Part shown: piece by piece, positions 17,989 through 27,478 of the stretch
How the letters are laid out: each line of letters begins with the position of its first letter
Numbering within the stretch: position 1 is the stretch's first letter
Assembly (NCBI GenBank): GCA_040389005.1
Contig: JAZKAS010000030.1
Location: forward strand, 1 to 45,374
DNA from: JAGOUN01 sp040389005
GTDB taxonomy: Bacteria > Pseudomonadota > Gammaproteobacteria > JAGOUN01
Length of the DNA: 45,374 nt
Direction of reading: 5' to 3'
Notes under the pieces: model-generated
Database searches by the model: none
Told to the model about the DNA's origin: nothing
The model's input: the letters and a program-made list of their open reading frames with translations, nothing else
Made by a program: the position numbers and the translations under genes

Positions 17989-20900
17989 TTACATTAACCA
18001 GTCTTCCCAACGCATTTCTGATTCTTTTTCATTTTTTTGTTCATGTTGTGTATCCGGGTTATTTTGAGGAAAGAAAAAATAAAAATTAACAGCAGCTAAT
18101 TGAGGCTGAGCGGCAATCTCTCTTTCTGTATGGTCAGGAAAATTCACTGGAGTAGCAATAGCAATCGGTATTGGTAGCTCATCATGGTTAACTATTTTTG
18201 GTCGCTCTGATGGCTCTGATAGCTCTGGCGCTGAGGGTGTCATCTGCTTTGCTTCGTGATAGGCATTGGCTTTACGGTGGAAATATGCCCTTATTAAGTA
18301 GATGCCTAACAGTGCTGCAATCGCCCCTGCTAATGTAATACCAATAATCATACCTATAGAAAGCGGTTGCGCTTCTTGAGTGCGAGGAAAAGCGGAAGGT
18401 TGAAAAGTTGGAGATGGCACCGGAAAACGTGTTGGTAAAACTACTGGGATAGAAGACAAGCATAGTCCTGGCTGGCAAAGTCCAACTTTAGTGCCTTGAG
18501 CATCAAATCGTTGCACGGATACTGCGTGCCGCTCAGCACTTTCCCAACTTATGATAAATCCACCATCAGGAAATGCGGCAATAGAAGGTGTGGCAAGCCC
18601 ATAAGCGACAGGATAAGTATTCGCTTGATCTTCTCCATCTATGATATTTCCACTCTCATCAAATCGCCGAAAACCTATTCCATATCCATTATCTACATCA
18701 TATGTTTTCCAACTTACAATAAATCCACCGTCTACGAGCACCGCAATCGCAGAGGAAGGTTGAGAATCAATCAGGCGAACATTTGCTTTTATTTCAATTC
18801 CTTTTTTACTTCCATCTGCATTAAACAGCTGCACATATATTCCAAATCTATTATCGGTACCATAATTCATCCAGCTTGCTGCAAATCCTCCATTAGGTAA
18901 TCCAGCAATCGAAGGATAACCTGGATTTCCTTGATAGGTATTTGCTTTTAGCGCAATTCCTTTTTTATTTCCATTGGCATCGAATGCCTGTACATATACT
19001 CCGTACCCTGCTTGGCCATCGCTTATCCAACTTACTACAAAGCCACCATCAATGAGCGCTGCGATGGAAGAATATTGTTGATAATTCATTGTATAATTAT
19101 TTACGCGAGTCTCGATTCCGACTCTATATCCATCTGAGTTAAACTGTCGTACATATATTTCATACCCTGGACTGTTTTGGCTTTTACCAGTCCAGCTTAC
19201 AGCAAATCCACCGGTTGAAAGTGCTGTTATTGAAGGATGTTGCTCAAAATCTACTGAATAACTATTAATTTGAATTTTAGGGCCTTTCTTACTTCCATCG
19301 GCATTACACATTTGAGCAGATACTCCCTGCTCAGAAAAACCTTGCCAACTTACAACAAAATTACCGTTAGTAAGTTCCGTAAGAACTGGATAAAATCCAC
19401 TCGTTAGGCACATTTGTAGCGCGCCTGCTTTTTTGCTTCCATCTTTGTTGTATAGTTGTACAATTATTCCATTAGCATCAGCACGATTTTCATAATAATT
19501 ACTCCAACTTGCCATAAACCCACCATCAGCACGTGCTGCGATTGAGGCGCCAAAGNNNNNNNNNNGAAAAATATGTGTTGACCTCATATTCTGTACTATC
19601 AACGTATGTGGGATTAGGTGTTGGCAGAAAGGTGGGATGAGGCGTAGCCCGGGGTGTTGGAGTGATCGCTAAGCATGCTCCCGGCAGACAAAAAACAACT
19701 TTTTTGCCATTCGCATCAACGCGTTGTCCATATATTTTATTGCTACTTGAATCACGATTAGACCAAACAGCAACAATGCCCCCATTGTTCGCCCCCGTAA
19801 TAGAAGGGAGGCTGCCGCTAGTACTTATTTGGAACATAGATCCTTTTTTGCTTCCATCTACTTGAAACATTTGTCCCATTAGGCCGCGATCGCTGCTCCA
19901 ACCGATTACAAACCCACCATCCGAAAGTACGGAAATAGAAGGATCCCAGGCAGATGTGCTTTCCTGTAAAACAGGCCCACGTTTACTGCCTCCAGAAGTA
20001 TATATTTGTGCATCTATCCCATATGCATGACCATAACCTGCGCTATCAAAGCCCATATTATACCAACAAGCGACAAAACCACCCTCAGGAAGGCTTTTAA
20101 TACGAGGTGAAAAAGGAGCAAATGTAGAGTTTGCACTATAATCGTTTATCTGAAACTCAGCGTTCCTTTTGCTGCCATCTGCATTGAACTGTTGTCCTTT
20201 TATGCCACCTGTAAAATCATTTTGAAAATTTGCCCAGATAACGACAAAGCCACCATCAGCAAGTGCAGCAACAGAGGATTCGAACTGATGGTTGTTTGTC
20301 TCTGTATTTACCGGTATCTCAGTGCCATTCTTGTTGCCATTTACATCATACCTTTGTGCAGCGATTCCAGCGCCTGAACCATCTTGTGCATCACTAGTCC
20401 AGCTTACTACAAAGCCTCCATCAGCCAGTGCGGCAATAGAAGTGTAGTCTTGATCCATTGCTGTGTGCGTATTGACTTGGGTTTGAGTTCCTATTGGGCT
20501 ACCCGTTGCATTGTATCTCTGCACATACACGCTATAGTCGGTACTATAATTTGGGCCTTTATTACTCCAACTCACAACAAATCCACCGTCCATCAATGCT
20601 GCGATAGAGGGGTTATGCCATTGATAATCACTTATAGTGAAAGCGTTGACCTGGATTGGTTCCCCTTTATTACTTCCATCTGCATTATACATTTGTGCAC
20701 ATATCGCGTGGGTCCCATCATCAACATTGCTCGCCCAAGCAATGACAAAGTCACCGTTCAACAGTGTGATAATAGAACTATACAATTGGTTATCATCAAT
20801 CACTTGGCTCACTCGAAATTTTGTTTCTAAGTCACTTTTACTCAAATGTTGATAGATTTCTTTTTGTGTATTGTGCACGATATCATTTATTTTTTTATGT

Positions 20901-21043
20901 GCTCTAAACAATTCAAAAATATTTTTTTGTACATTTTCTACGTGTTTAAGTGTTTTTACTTGCGTTACTGCTTGAAGAGTATGCGCCCCCCGTAGGTGCG
21001 TCAATGTACTTGCTTGCGTATTTTTATTGGCAAATTGAAACAT
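17989..21043 (-). CDS. Large repeat protein, 7+7 propeller-like repeats, C-terminal membrane segment
   Basis: Two reading frames separated by a 10-N gap read as one gene of about 1017 residues. The repeat unit looks like VNTxT...PSIAALxDGGFVVSW followed by a QxFNADGSKKG turn. I count seven units before and seven after a Pro-rich linker (CLPGACLAITPTP). The second set ends in a matching CQPGLCL and Pro-rich segment. Seven units per block suggests two seven-bladed beta-propellers. The N-terminal 80 residues are helical without a signal peptide. A membrane segment (IGMIIGITLAGAIAALLGIY) sits about 110 residues from the C terminus, and the tail is Glu-rich, ending in RWEDWLM. AGGAAG precedes the ATG at 21043. 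Joining the frames needs a gap of 3n bases; 9 fits the repeat spacing. Function unknown; adhesion or protein binding is a guess. Confidence 0.75.
19556..19565. other. Assembly gap (10 N) in the repeat protein
   Basis: The gap lies in the middle of a repeat (between VNTYF and FGASIAA). The neighbouring repeats predict four missing residues, which needs a true gap of 9 bases. Confidence 0.9.
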
Positions 21044-21290
21044 AGCTACTTCCTAATCAATTTTTTGTGCTTTATATTCTTAGAAAAAATGTTCGATGAA
21101 ACTATAGAGAAAAAAAATAAAAAACATACCCTAGAAAGTATTGTTTTTTTTTATGCAATCAATGGATGAAAATGATGCAAATCCCAGTTGGATTTTTTTA
21201 CTACTTGAGAATGATTCATTGTTTTTCTGGGTTTACATCATTTTTCCTATTCTGTATCCTCATACACTATGAAATAATTTGAGAGAAATC

Positions 21291-22699
21291 ATGTCAACTA
21301 TTCAGAATAACCAACAAACACGCACAGAAAGCGATAGCATGGGCAAGATTGAAGTCCCAGCGAATGTGTATTGGGGCGCGCAAACTGAGCGTTCCTTGCA
21401 TCATTTTGCCAGTGGCATAGATGTTATGCCGCCGATATTAATCCATTCTTTTGGTGTTTTGAAAAAAGCAGCAGCGATGACTAATCAACACTTAGGATTG
21501 TTGCCAGAAGAAAAAGCAAAATTGATTATTGCGGCGGCAGATGAAGTGATCGCTGGAAAACATGATGATCAATTTCCATTGCGTATTTGGCAAACCGGCA
21601 GCGGTACGCAAACCAATATGAATGTGAATGAAGTCATTAGTAATCGTGCGATTGAAATGGCTGGCGGTGTATTGGGCAGCAAAAAACCTGTGCATCCGAA
21701 TGATGATGTCAATATGTCGCAATCGTCAAATGATACGTTTCCAACAGCCATGTATATTGCAGCGGCGGAAATTACCGTTAAAAAAGTATTGCCAGCCATA
21801 ACAACATTGCGTGATGCCTTGGATAAAAAGCGCGCAGAGTTTGATCCGATTGTTAAAATTGGACGAACGCATTTGCAAGATGCAGTGCCGATTACCTTGG
21901 GGCAAGAATTTTCTGGTTATGTTGCGCAATTGGATGCCAATATTGAACGTATTCAACAAACCTTATCGGGTTTATATGAATTAGCGATCGGTGGCACCGC
22001 GGTGGGAACGGGGATTAATGCACATCGCGATTTTGCTGATATTGCCGCGAAACATATTGCAGAAATGACGGATTTGCCGTTTGTGTCAGCGAAAAATAAA
22101 TTCCAAGCCATGGCTGCGCATGATGCAATGGTATTTGCACATGGCGCTCTCAAAACATTAGCCTGTTCTTTGATGAANNNNNNNNNNTGCGATGGTTGGG
22201 TTCAGGTCCGCGTAGTGGTTTAGGTGAATTGATTTTGCCAGCGAATGAGCCAGGTTCTTCGATTATGCCGGGAAAAGTCAATCCGACACAGTGTGAAGCG
22301 CTGACGATGATTTGCATTCAAGTGTTTGGCAATGATGCGGCCATTGGTTTTGCAGGTTCGCAAGGAAATTTTGAATTGAATGTCTTTAAGCCGGTAATGG
22401 TATTTAATTATATTCAATCGGCCACGTTATTGGCGGATAGTTGTTTGCTATTCAAAGAATTTTGTGTAGATGGCTTGCAGGCTGATAAAAAGAAGATTGA
22501 TTATTTCTTAAAAAATTCGTTAATGTTAGTGACGGCATTAAGCCCAATTATTGGATATGATAAAGCATCTGAAATTGCGCATAAAGCACTCCATGATGAT
22601 GCTAATCTAAAAGAAACAGCCGTGGCTTTGGGATATTTGACGGCGGAAGAATTTGATAAGTATGTCAAACCTGAAGAGATGACTCATCCGCATGGGTAA
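21291..22699 (+). CDS. fumC: Class II fumarate hydratase, interrupted by an assembly gap
   Basis: This enzyme interconverts fumarate and malate in the TCA cycle. The iron-free class II signature GSSIMPGKVNPTQCEA is present, as are GSGTQTNMNVNEVI and the TGINAHRDF region. The ATG at 21291 follows GAGAGAAA; the frame is also open to a TTG 12 bp upstream. The N run changes the frame. The family sequence SLMKIANDVRWLGSG predicts 14 missing bases at the gap instead of ten, which restores the frame and gives about 470 residues (E. coli FumC has 467). The gene is therefore probably intact. A terminator follows at once. Confidence 0.96.
22178..22187. other. Assembly gap (10 N) in fumC
   Basis: Comparison with the conserved family segment predicts that 14 bases are missing here. 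The N count is a placeholder. Confidence 0.93.
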
Positions 22700-22705
22700 A
22701 TGATA

Positions 22706-22732
22706 GAGGCGATCGTTGGATCGCCTTTTTAT
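22706..22732 (+). terminator. Rho-independent terminator of fumC
   Basis: The stem GGCGATC (22708-22714) pairs with GATCGCC (22719-22725) around a GTTG loop, followed by five T. It ends where the convergent DsbA-like gene stops. Confidence 0.88.
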
Positions 22733-23382
22733 TATTTTAATACGCTAATAACTTTTTCAATTTGTTCAATTGTCATGGGTGTAACAAGATATCCATTAAT
22801 ATAGAGTGTTGGGGTTTGAATCGTATCGCCCATTACTTTCCCAGCTAATCCCAAATTTTGTTGTAGTTGTGTGTAATAAGTATTGTTTTGAATGCAAGCT
22901 GCAAAGCGTTGCATATCAATGCCTGGAACTTGTTGTGCAAATTGTGTGAGTGTTTCAGGCGTTGCCCAATCTAATGCTTCATCCGGTTGATGTTGATATA
23001 AATAATCAACATATTGAAAAAATAATTCCGGTTTTTGATGATAGACGCAAAGCGCTGCATTGCCCGCGGGAATTGAATTTTGAATAAACGCGAGCGGGAT
23101 TAAAACATAAGTTGCTTTGCCGGTGTCGATATAATGCGATTTAATGTGCGGATAAATTTCTGTGGCGTAGCGTTTGCAGTTGCTGCATTTCATATCTTCA
23201 AAAGCGACAATAGTTATTTTGCCCTGGCCGATAGTCGGTTGTCCTGAAATGTTAATTTGCTGAGCGGGAGGTAGATCGACGCGTTGCACTTTGTTAAAAA
23301 TAAGTACGGCGAATAGTAAAACGGCCAGAATGCTTAATGTGATAGAAACAAGCGCTTTATTCATAGTATTTAAACAATTCAT
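22732..23382 (-). CDS. DsbA/Com1-like thioredoxin-fold protein, membrane anchored
   Basis: This is a 216-residue protein with an N-terminal hydrophobic segment at about 10-29, probably a signal anchor. The thioredoxin fold follows, with the redox motif CSNC at 66-69 after VAFEDMK, and the cis-proline segment TPTLYING near the C terminus. It belongs with the DsbA-like thioredoxin_4 proteins that form or rearrange disulfides in the periplasm; Coxiella Com1 is a relative. An alternative ATG at 23364 gives a shorter N terminus. Neither start has a strong ribosome binding site. It stands alone and converges on fumC. Confidence 0.87.
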   Translation of the reverse strand: MNCLNTMNKALVSITLSILAVLLFAVLIFNKVQRVDLPPAQQINISGQPTIGQGKITIVAFEDMKCSNCKRYATEIYPHIKSHYIDTGKATYVLIPLAFIQNSIPAGNAALCVYHQKPELFFQYVDYLYQHQPDEALDWATPETLTQFAQQVPGIDMQRFAACIQNNTYYTQLQQNLGLAGKVMGDTIQTPTLYINGYLVTPMTIEQIEKVISVLK

Positions 23383-23576
23383 TTAAAGTAGGTCGTACAT
23401 TATGAAGCAATATTTTTAGAATTCAAAGCATTCAATATTGGTTTTTATTTGTCTATAGCGCCGCATTATGGCTAAATGCTGTTCAGTGTTGAAGATCAGC
23501 CTACGCTGGGGTGAGCGGTCGTTATTGTCGATTTGTATTTTTTGTTCATTCCGGCATTTCGTTCCAGCAACTAGAT

Positions 23577-23611
23577 AAGGTGGATTTCAGCAAAAACGCC
23601 TCATCCACCTT
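23577..23611. repeat. Palindrome with GGTGGAT/ATCCACC arms
   Basis: AAGGTGGAT (23577-23585) faces ATCCACCTT (23603-23611), a perfect 9-bp stem with a 17-base loop, just after the stop of the minus-strand gene. There is no T run, so a terminator role is doubtful. A similar GGTGGATTA palindrome follows rpsI. Confidence 0.6.
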
Positions 23612-23620
23612 GCAAGGTTT

Positions 23621-24478
23621 TTAAGAGAGCAGGCATGAATCGCGCTTCGAGAGGTTACTTTGTTTGTCATTGTTTTCAGAATTTGCGGTAAACTGGCTAA
23701 TGCCACTCTGCATTGCCTGAGAATAGTTTGATTGTGACGAAGTCTGAAGTAATTTTACAATCTTGGGAGGTCTATTGAAATGTGATCTTATTTCATGGAC
23801 AGGGATATTTTCAAAAGCCGAGTGATATGCTCTACTCACAGATTTGTCAATTGCTAGCCATTCTGGAGAAAACATCCCCAAATTCACATCTTCTTGCTTC
23901 TCGACATCGAAATAATGGATGAGATATTTAGGATCCGTTGTTTGAGCCTGTATGTTAGTTGCGATATCCACTATTTTTTGAAGCTCTTGTTCTGAACCGA
24001 TAATGGTTAAACTAAGCCCACGCGCTGGAAATGTACATTTAACATAAATATAGCAGGCAATGTCTAAAGTATTAAATATGGCGTCCAATAATTCATCATA
24101 AGAAAAATCTTTTTTTGCTTTTAGTGTTGGATCCTGTAAGCAGGCTGTCATATAAAGGCATGATAACAAAGAAGTATCTTCGTTAAATGCGTGCGTTCCG
24201 AAGAGATAGTTCTCATATTTAAGAGTTTGCGTTTCCTCTAGTAAATTTCTTTTTACCAGTAAATCTTCTTCTAAGCGGTTTAAAAACATATCTATTAAAC
24301 TTGTGTTAGAAGAGTTTGAAACAAGAGTTGGGTTCGTCAGCTTAAGCTCATCTTTAAAGTTCTTCAATGAAAACCGGAAGTCCTGAGAGTTTTGGTCTGA
24401 TTCACGTTGTTGATCTGCTATTTGTTTACTAAGCACTATGCTGAATGGAGTAGATTCAGGTCCGGGAAACTTTAACAT
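23621..24478 (-). CDS. Unknown protein ending in a CaaX prenylation motif
   Basis: This 285-residue soluble protein was not recognised as any family. It has no signal peptide or membrane segment. The middle part (about 90-230) looks folded and alpha/beta; the last 45 residues are rich in Ser, Gln and Asn and probably flexible. The final four residues are Cys-Leu-Leu-Ser, a canonical CaaX box of the farnesylated type, checked codon by codon up to the TAA. Bacteria have no protein prenyltransferases, but some Legionella effectors carry CaaX boxes that host enzymes modify. AAGGTG lies before the ATG. It stands alone. Effector status is inference. Confidence 0.72.
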   Translation of the reverse strand: MLKFPGPESTPFSIVLSKQIADQQRESDQNSQDFRFSLKNFKDELKLTNPTLVSNSSNTSLIDMFLNRLEEDLLVKRNLLEETQTLKYENYLFGTHAFNEDTSLLSCLYMTACLQDPTLKAKKDFSYDELLDAIFNTLDIACYIYVKCTFPARGLSLTIIGSEQELQKIVDIATNIQAQTTDPKYLIHYFDVEKQEDVNLGMFSPEWLAIDKSVSRAYHSAFENIPVHEIRSHFNRPPKIVKLLQTSSQSNYSQAMQSGISQFTANSENNDKQSNLSKRDSCLLS

Positions 24479-24592
24479 ATAAACACCTTATTGGATAAAA
24501 TGATGAGCTTGTTAACTATAAATAAAGTAGCTTAAATCAAAATTAAGAGGTAAAAATTATTGCGCGCGAGCGCCATGGGATTGTCAACATAA

Positions 24593-25639
24593 TCAGCAGG
24601 GTTGAGATTGTGACGCAATAAACATCGCATCGCCATAGCTGTAAAATCGATAATTTTCTCGAATAGCTTCTTCGTAGGCGTTCATAATATTTTTTTGTGA
24701 CGAAAATGCGCTCACCAACATCAATAAAGTTGATTTCGGCAAATGAAAGTTCGTAATCATGGCGTCGACAATCTGAAATGAAAAGCTAGGATAAATAAAA
24801 ATGTCGGTGTCTTGTTCTGTTTTAATTAAAAGCGGATTATTGCGTGCAGCGCTTTCCAGTGTTCGAACGGTGGTTGTTCCAACCGCAATGACGCGTCCGC
24901 CACGTGCTTTGCAGGCATGAATGGCATCGCAGGTTTCTTGGGGTAATGAGAACCATTCTTTATGCATGATATGGTCTTTAATATCATCGACTCGCACAGG
25001 TTGAAAGGTGCCGGAGCCGACATGCAAAGTTAGCGTCGCGGTTTCAACGCCTTTTTTGCGTAGCGTTTCTAATAAGGTATCATCAAAATGCAGGCCGGCG
25101 GTAGGGGCGGCGACAGATCCTTCTTGTTGTGCGTAAACGGTTTGATAGCGCTCAAGGTCTTGTGTTTCATCTTCGCGATGCATATATGGCGGAAGTGGCA
25201 TATGGCCATATTGATGTAGCCATTTCAATAATGTTTCCGTCAAGGTTTGTTTTTCAATAATAAATAAATCCCCTTCGCGACCGAGTACTTTAAAGGGGGT
25301 TTGTGCTTCACCAAGCAACAAAATACGTCCAGGATTCAGCGCTTTGCTGGCGCGCAAATGCACGAGTGCGGATTGTGTTGTAAGAATGCGTTCAATCAAC
25401 ATTTCAACTTTGCCGCCAGAATCTTTTTGGCCAAATACGCGCGCAGGAATCACTTTCGAACTATTCATAACCAATAAATCACCGGCACACAATAAATCAG
25501 CTAATTCGTAAAAATGTTGATGACGGATATTGCCTGAATGGCGATTTAAGCATAATAAACGACTGGCAGAGCGTTTTGGCGTGGGATATCGCGCAATCAA
25601 ATGGTCGGGGAGATGAAAATCGAAGTCGTCAGTGCGCAT
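24593..25639 (-). CDS. queA: tRNA preQ1(34) S-adenosylmethionine ribosyltransferase-isomerase
   Basis: This protein of 348 residues matches QueA end to end: DFDFHLPDHLIARYP at the N terminus, APTAGLHFD in the middle, and the ITNFHLPKSTLLMLVSAF segment near the C terminus. It transfers the ribosyl part of SAM to preQ1 in tRNA to form epoxyqueuosine in the queuosine pathway. Its start codon overlaps the stop of the upstream response regulator gene by one base (TAATG), so the two are translationally coupled. Confidence 0.97.
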   Translation of the reverse strand: MRTDDFDFHLPDHLIARYPTPKRSASRLLCLNRHSGNIRHQHFYELADLLCAGDLLVMNSSKVIPARVFGQKDSGGKVEMLIERILTTQSALVHLRASKALNPGRILLLGEAQTPFKVLGREGDLFIIEKQTLTETLLKWLHQYGHMPLPPYMHREDETQDLERYQTVYAQQEGSVAAPTAGLHFDDTLLETLRKKGVETATLTLHVGSGTFQPVRVDDIKDHIMHKEWFSLPQETCDAIHACKARGGRVIAVGTTTVRTLESAARNNPLLIKTEQDTDIFIYPSFSFQIVDAMITNFHLPKSTLLMLVSAFSSQKNIMNAYEEAIRENYRFYSYGDAMFIASQSQPC

Positions 25640-26292
25640 TATGGTTGATTATTGGGTTGGTCTTCGACAAGACCCAGGCGTAAGGCTAAGCGCGCTAATT
25701 CAACATCGGTTTTGATGCCTAATTTTGCAAAAATACGATAGCGGTAACTATTCACCGTTTTTGGGCTAATACACAGAATGTCAGCGATCTCAGCGGCTTT
25801 CTGGCCGTTGGTAATCATGATCATGATTTGTAATTCACGTTCAGAGAGTAATTCGAGAGGTGATTTTTGACCTTGAGTCAAATTTTGCAAAGCAATTTTT
25901 TGTGCGATTTTAGGGCTAATATAGCGTTGTCCGCTATTGACGGCGCGAATAGCTTGGATCATTTCATCTTTACCGCACCCTTTGGTCACGTAACCCATGG
26001 CGCCAGCTTGAATTAAGCGCGTTGGAAAAGGCTCTTCTTCACACACGGTGAGAACAATGACTTTGGTGTCAGGGACGTAATGTGCGAGTTTTTTAGTCGC
26101 TTCAAGACCGCCCATGCCGGGCATTTGCAAATCCATTAAAACAATATCAGGGGAAAATTTTCGTGCGATAGAAATCGCTTCTTCGCCACTTTGAGCTTCG
26201 CCAATCACTTTAATGCCGTTAATGGAATCAAGAAGACTCTTGACGCCGACGCGTATTAAATCGAGATCATCCACAACCAGGACTTTAATCAA
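25639..26292 (-). CDS. GacA/UvrY/LetA-type response regulator
   Basis: This is a 217-residue NarL-family regulator. The receiver domain has D8/D9, the phosphoacceptor D54 in VLMDLQMPG, and K104. A LuxR-type helix-turn-helix lies at about 149-200 (LSERELQIMIMITNGQKAAE). Its features fit the GacA group, which in gammaproteobacteria turns on small RNAs that titrate CsrA; in Legionella LetA switches the cell to the transmissive phase. No cognate kinase is in the window. It overlaps queA by one base. Confidence 0.9.
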   Translation of the reverse strand: MIKVLVVDDLDLIRVGVKSLLDSINGIKVIGEAQSGEEAISIARKFSPDIVLMDLQMPGMGGLEATKKLAHYVPDTKVIVLTVCEEEPFPTRLIQAGAMGYVTKGCGKDEMIQAIRAVNSGQRYISPKIAQKIALQNLTQGQKSPLELLSERELQIMIMITNGQKAAEIADILCISPKTVNSYRYRIFAKLGIKTDVELARLALRLGLVEDQPNNQP

Positions 26293-26317
26293 AGTAATAC
26301 TCCAACAACAATAAAGG

Positions 26318-26407
26318 TGGCGGAGAGATAGGGATTCGAACCCTAGAAGGTGTTACCACCTTAACGGTTTTCAAGACCGCCGCTTTCAACCGCTCAGCCA
26401 TCTCTCC
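26318..26407 (-). tRNA. tRNA-Ser (TGA)
   Basis: A class II tRNA of 90 nt on the minus strand. The acceptor GGAGAGA pairs with TCTCTCC, the anticodon TGA is read from 26373-26371, there is a long variable arm, and CCA is encoded at the 3' end. Confidence 0.96.
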
Positions 26408-26441
26408 AAAAACATGAGGTGAGATATTATAACGTTTCAGG

Positions 26442-26447
26442 TATAAT
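26442..26447 (+). promoter_or_regulatory. Candidate -10 element for the Bax-inhibitor-1 gene
   Basis: A perfect TATAAT lies 70 bp before the ATG and just past the tRNA-Ser gene. The -35 region is poor. Confidence 0.35.
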
Positions 26448-26516
26448 GTCTAACTTGGAGGCGTATTGTTAACAATATTTGTCTCAGCGTCAACAGTAAA
26501 TTAAAAGGAAAGTGCT

Positions 26517-27197
26517 ATGGATTCAATAAAACCACAAGTTTTTGCTGCTACAGCGAGCCAATCGCTGATTACTGAGCATTCCGTGCTCAGAAATACTTAT
26601 CTATTACTTAGTTTAACGATTTTGTTTAGTGCGTTGACTGCGTGGGTGGCGATTGCAACTCAAGCACCACCCATGGGCATCCTTCTTTCATTGGTTGGTA
26701 TGTTTGGGTTGCTGTTTTTGACCACCCATCTTAAAAACAGTATTTGGGGGTTGGTGAGCGTATTTGTGTTTACAGGTTTTATAGGCTACATGCTGGGGCC
26801 TATTGTCGGGATGTTCTTGAAAAGCTATGCAAATGGTGAATTCATTGTTATATCGGCACTCGGTACGACAGGAATCACTTTTTTAGGCTTGTCGATGTAT
26901 GCATTAACGACTAAAAAAACCTTTAGTATGCTCGGTGGTTTTATGACGACCGGTTTGATCGTTGTGATTGTGGGAAGCATTGCGAATATTTTCTTAAAAA
27001 TGCCGGGTTTATATTTAGCAATTTCTGTGGCTACGTCTTTTATTGCTTCAGGGCTTATTTTGTTTGATACCGCTCGCATTATTCATGGTGGCGAACGCAA
27101 CTACATCATGGCGACGATTGCTTTATATCTTGATATTTACATGTTATTTATTAACTTGTTAAATCTTTTTGCGATGTTCAGTGGACGCGAACGTTAA
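26517..27197 (+). CDS. Bax inhibitor-1 / YccA family membrane protein
   Basis: This protein of 226 residues has about seven closely packed membrane segments and no long loops. It resembles the YccA/TMBIM family, with LRNTYLLLSLTILFSALTAW near the start and the C-terminal DTARIIHGGERNYIMATIAL with its conserved acidic residues. E. coli YccA modulates the FtsH protease; eukaryotic relatives are calcium leak channels. AAGGAAAG precedes the ATG. The tusE gene overlaps its 3' end. Confidence 0.93.
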   Translation: MDSIKPQVFAATASQSLITEHSVLRNTYLLLSLTILFSALTAWVAIATQAPPMGILLSLVGMFGLLFLTTHLKNSIWGLVSVFVFTGFIGYMLGPIVGMFLKSYANGEFIVISALGTTGITFLGLSMYALTTKKTFSMLGGFMTTGLIVVIVGSIANIFLKMPGLYLAISVATSFIASGLILFDTARIIHGGERNYIMATIALYLDIYMLFINLLNLFAMFSGRER

Positions 27198-27462
27198 TCA
27201 AGTTTGGGATGAAGTCGTAGCGCTTAATTTGGCTAAGGAATGCCAGGTCTCTTTGTCGAAAAGGCATTGGGAGATTATTTACGCGCTACGAAATTTATAT
27301 CAAATAAATAACCGTCATCCTGCAATGCGGATTTTTATTAAAACACTTCATTCAAAAAATCATGCATCGACTATGCTAGAGCTCATGCAGTTATTTGGTG
27401 AGCGTCCGTTATTTACGATTAGTTTTATTGCGGGATTGCCCAAACCACCGCACTGTATTTAA
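27181..27462 (+). CDS. tusE: TusE/DsrC-like sulfur relay protein, short N terminus
   Basis: The protein ends in GLPKPPHCI, where the penultimate cysteine is the active sulfur carrier of TusE. The core WEIIYALRNLYQ and PAMRIFIKTL also match. TusE takes sulfur from TusBCD and hands it to MnmA for 2-thiouridine in tRNA. The GTG at 27181 gives about 93 residues, against 109 in E. coli; a TTG at 27169 is an alternative. The ~20 N-terminal residues of the family are absent because the frame overlaps the end of the Bax-inhibitor-1 gene. No other tus gene is in the window. Confidence 0.85.
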   Translation: MDANVNQVWDEVVALNLAKECQVSLSKRHWEIIYALRNLYQINNRHPAMRIFIKTLHSKNHASTMLELMQLFGERPLFTISFIAGLPKPPHCI

Positions 27463-27478
27463 AAAGGATATTGTCTTC

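Noticed and set aside
17989..21043. Two separate paralogous genes
   Set aside because: The sequence on both sides of the N run forms one complete repeat, so one gene is the simpler reading; a collapsed repeat cannot be fully excluded.
23577..23611. Palindrome as a terminator for the CaaX protein gene
   Set aside because: No T run follows the stem on the minus strand.
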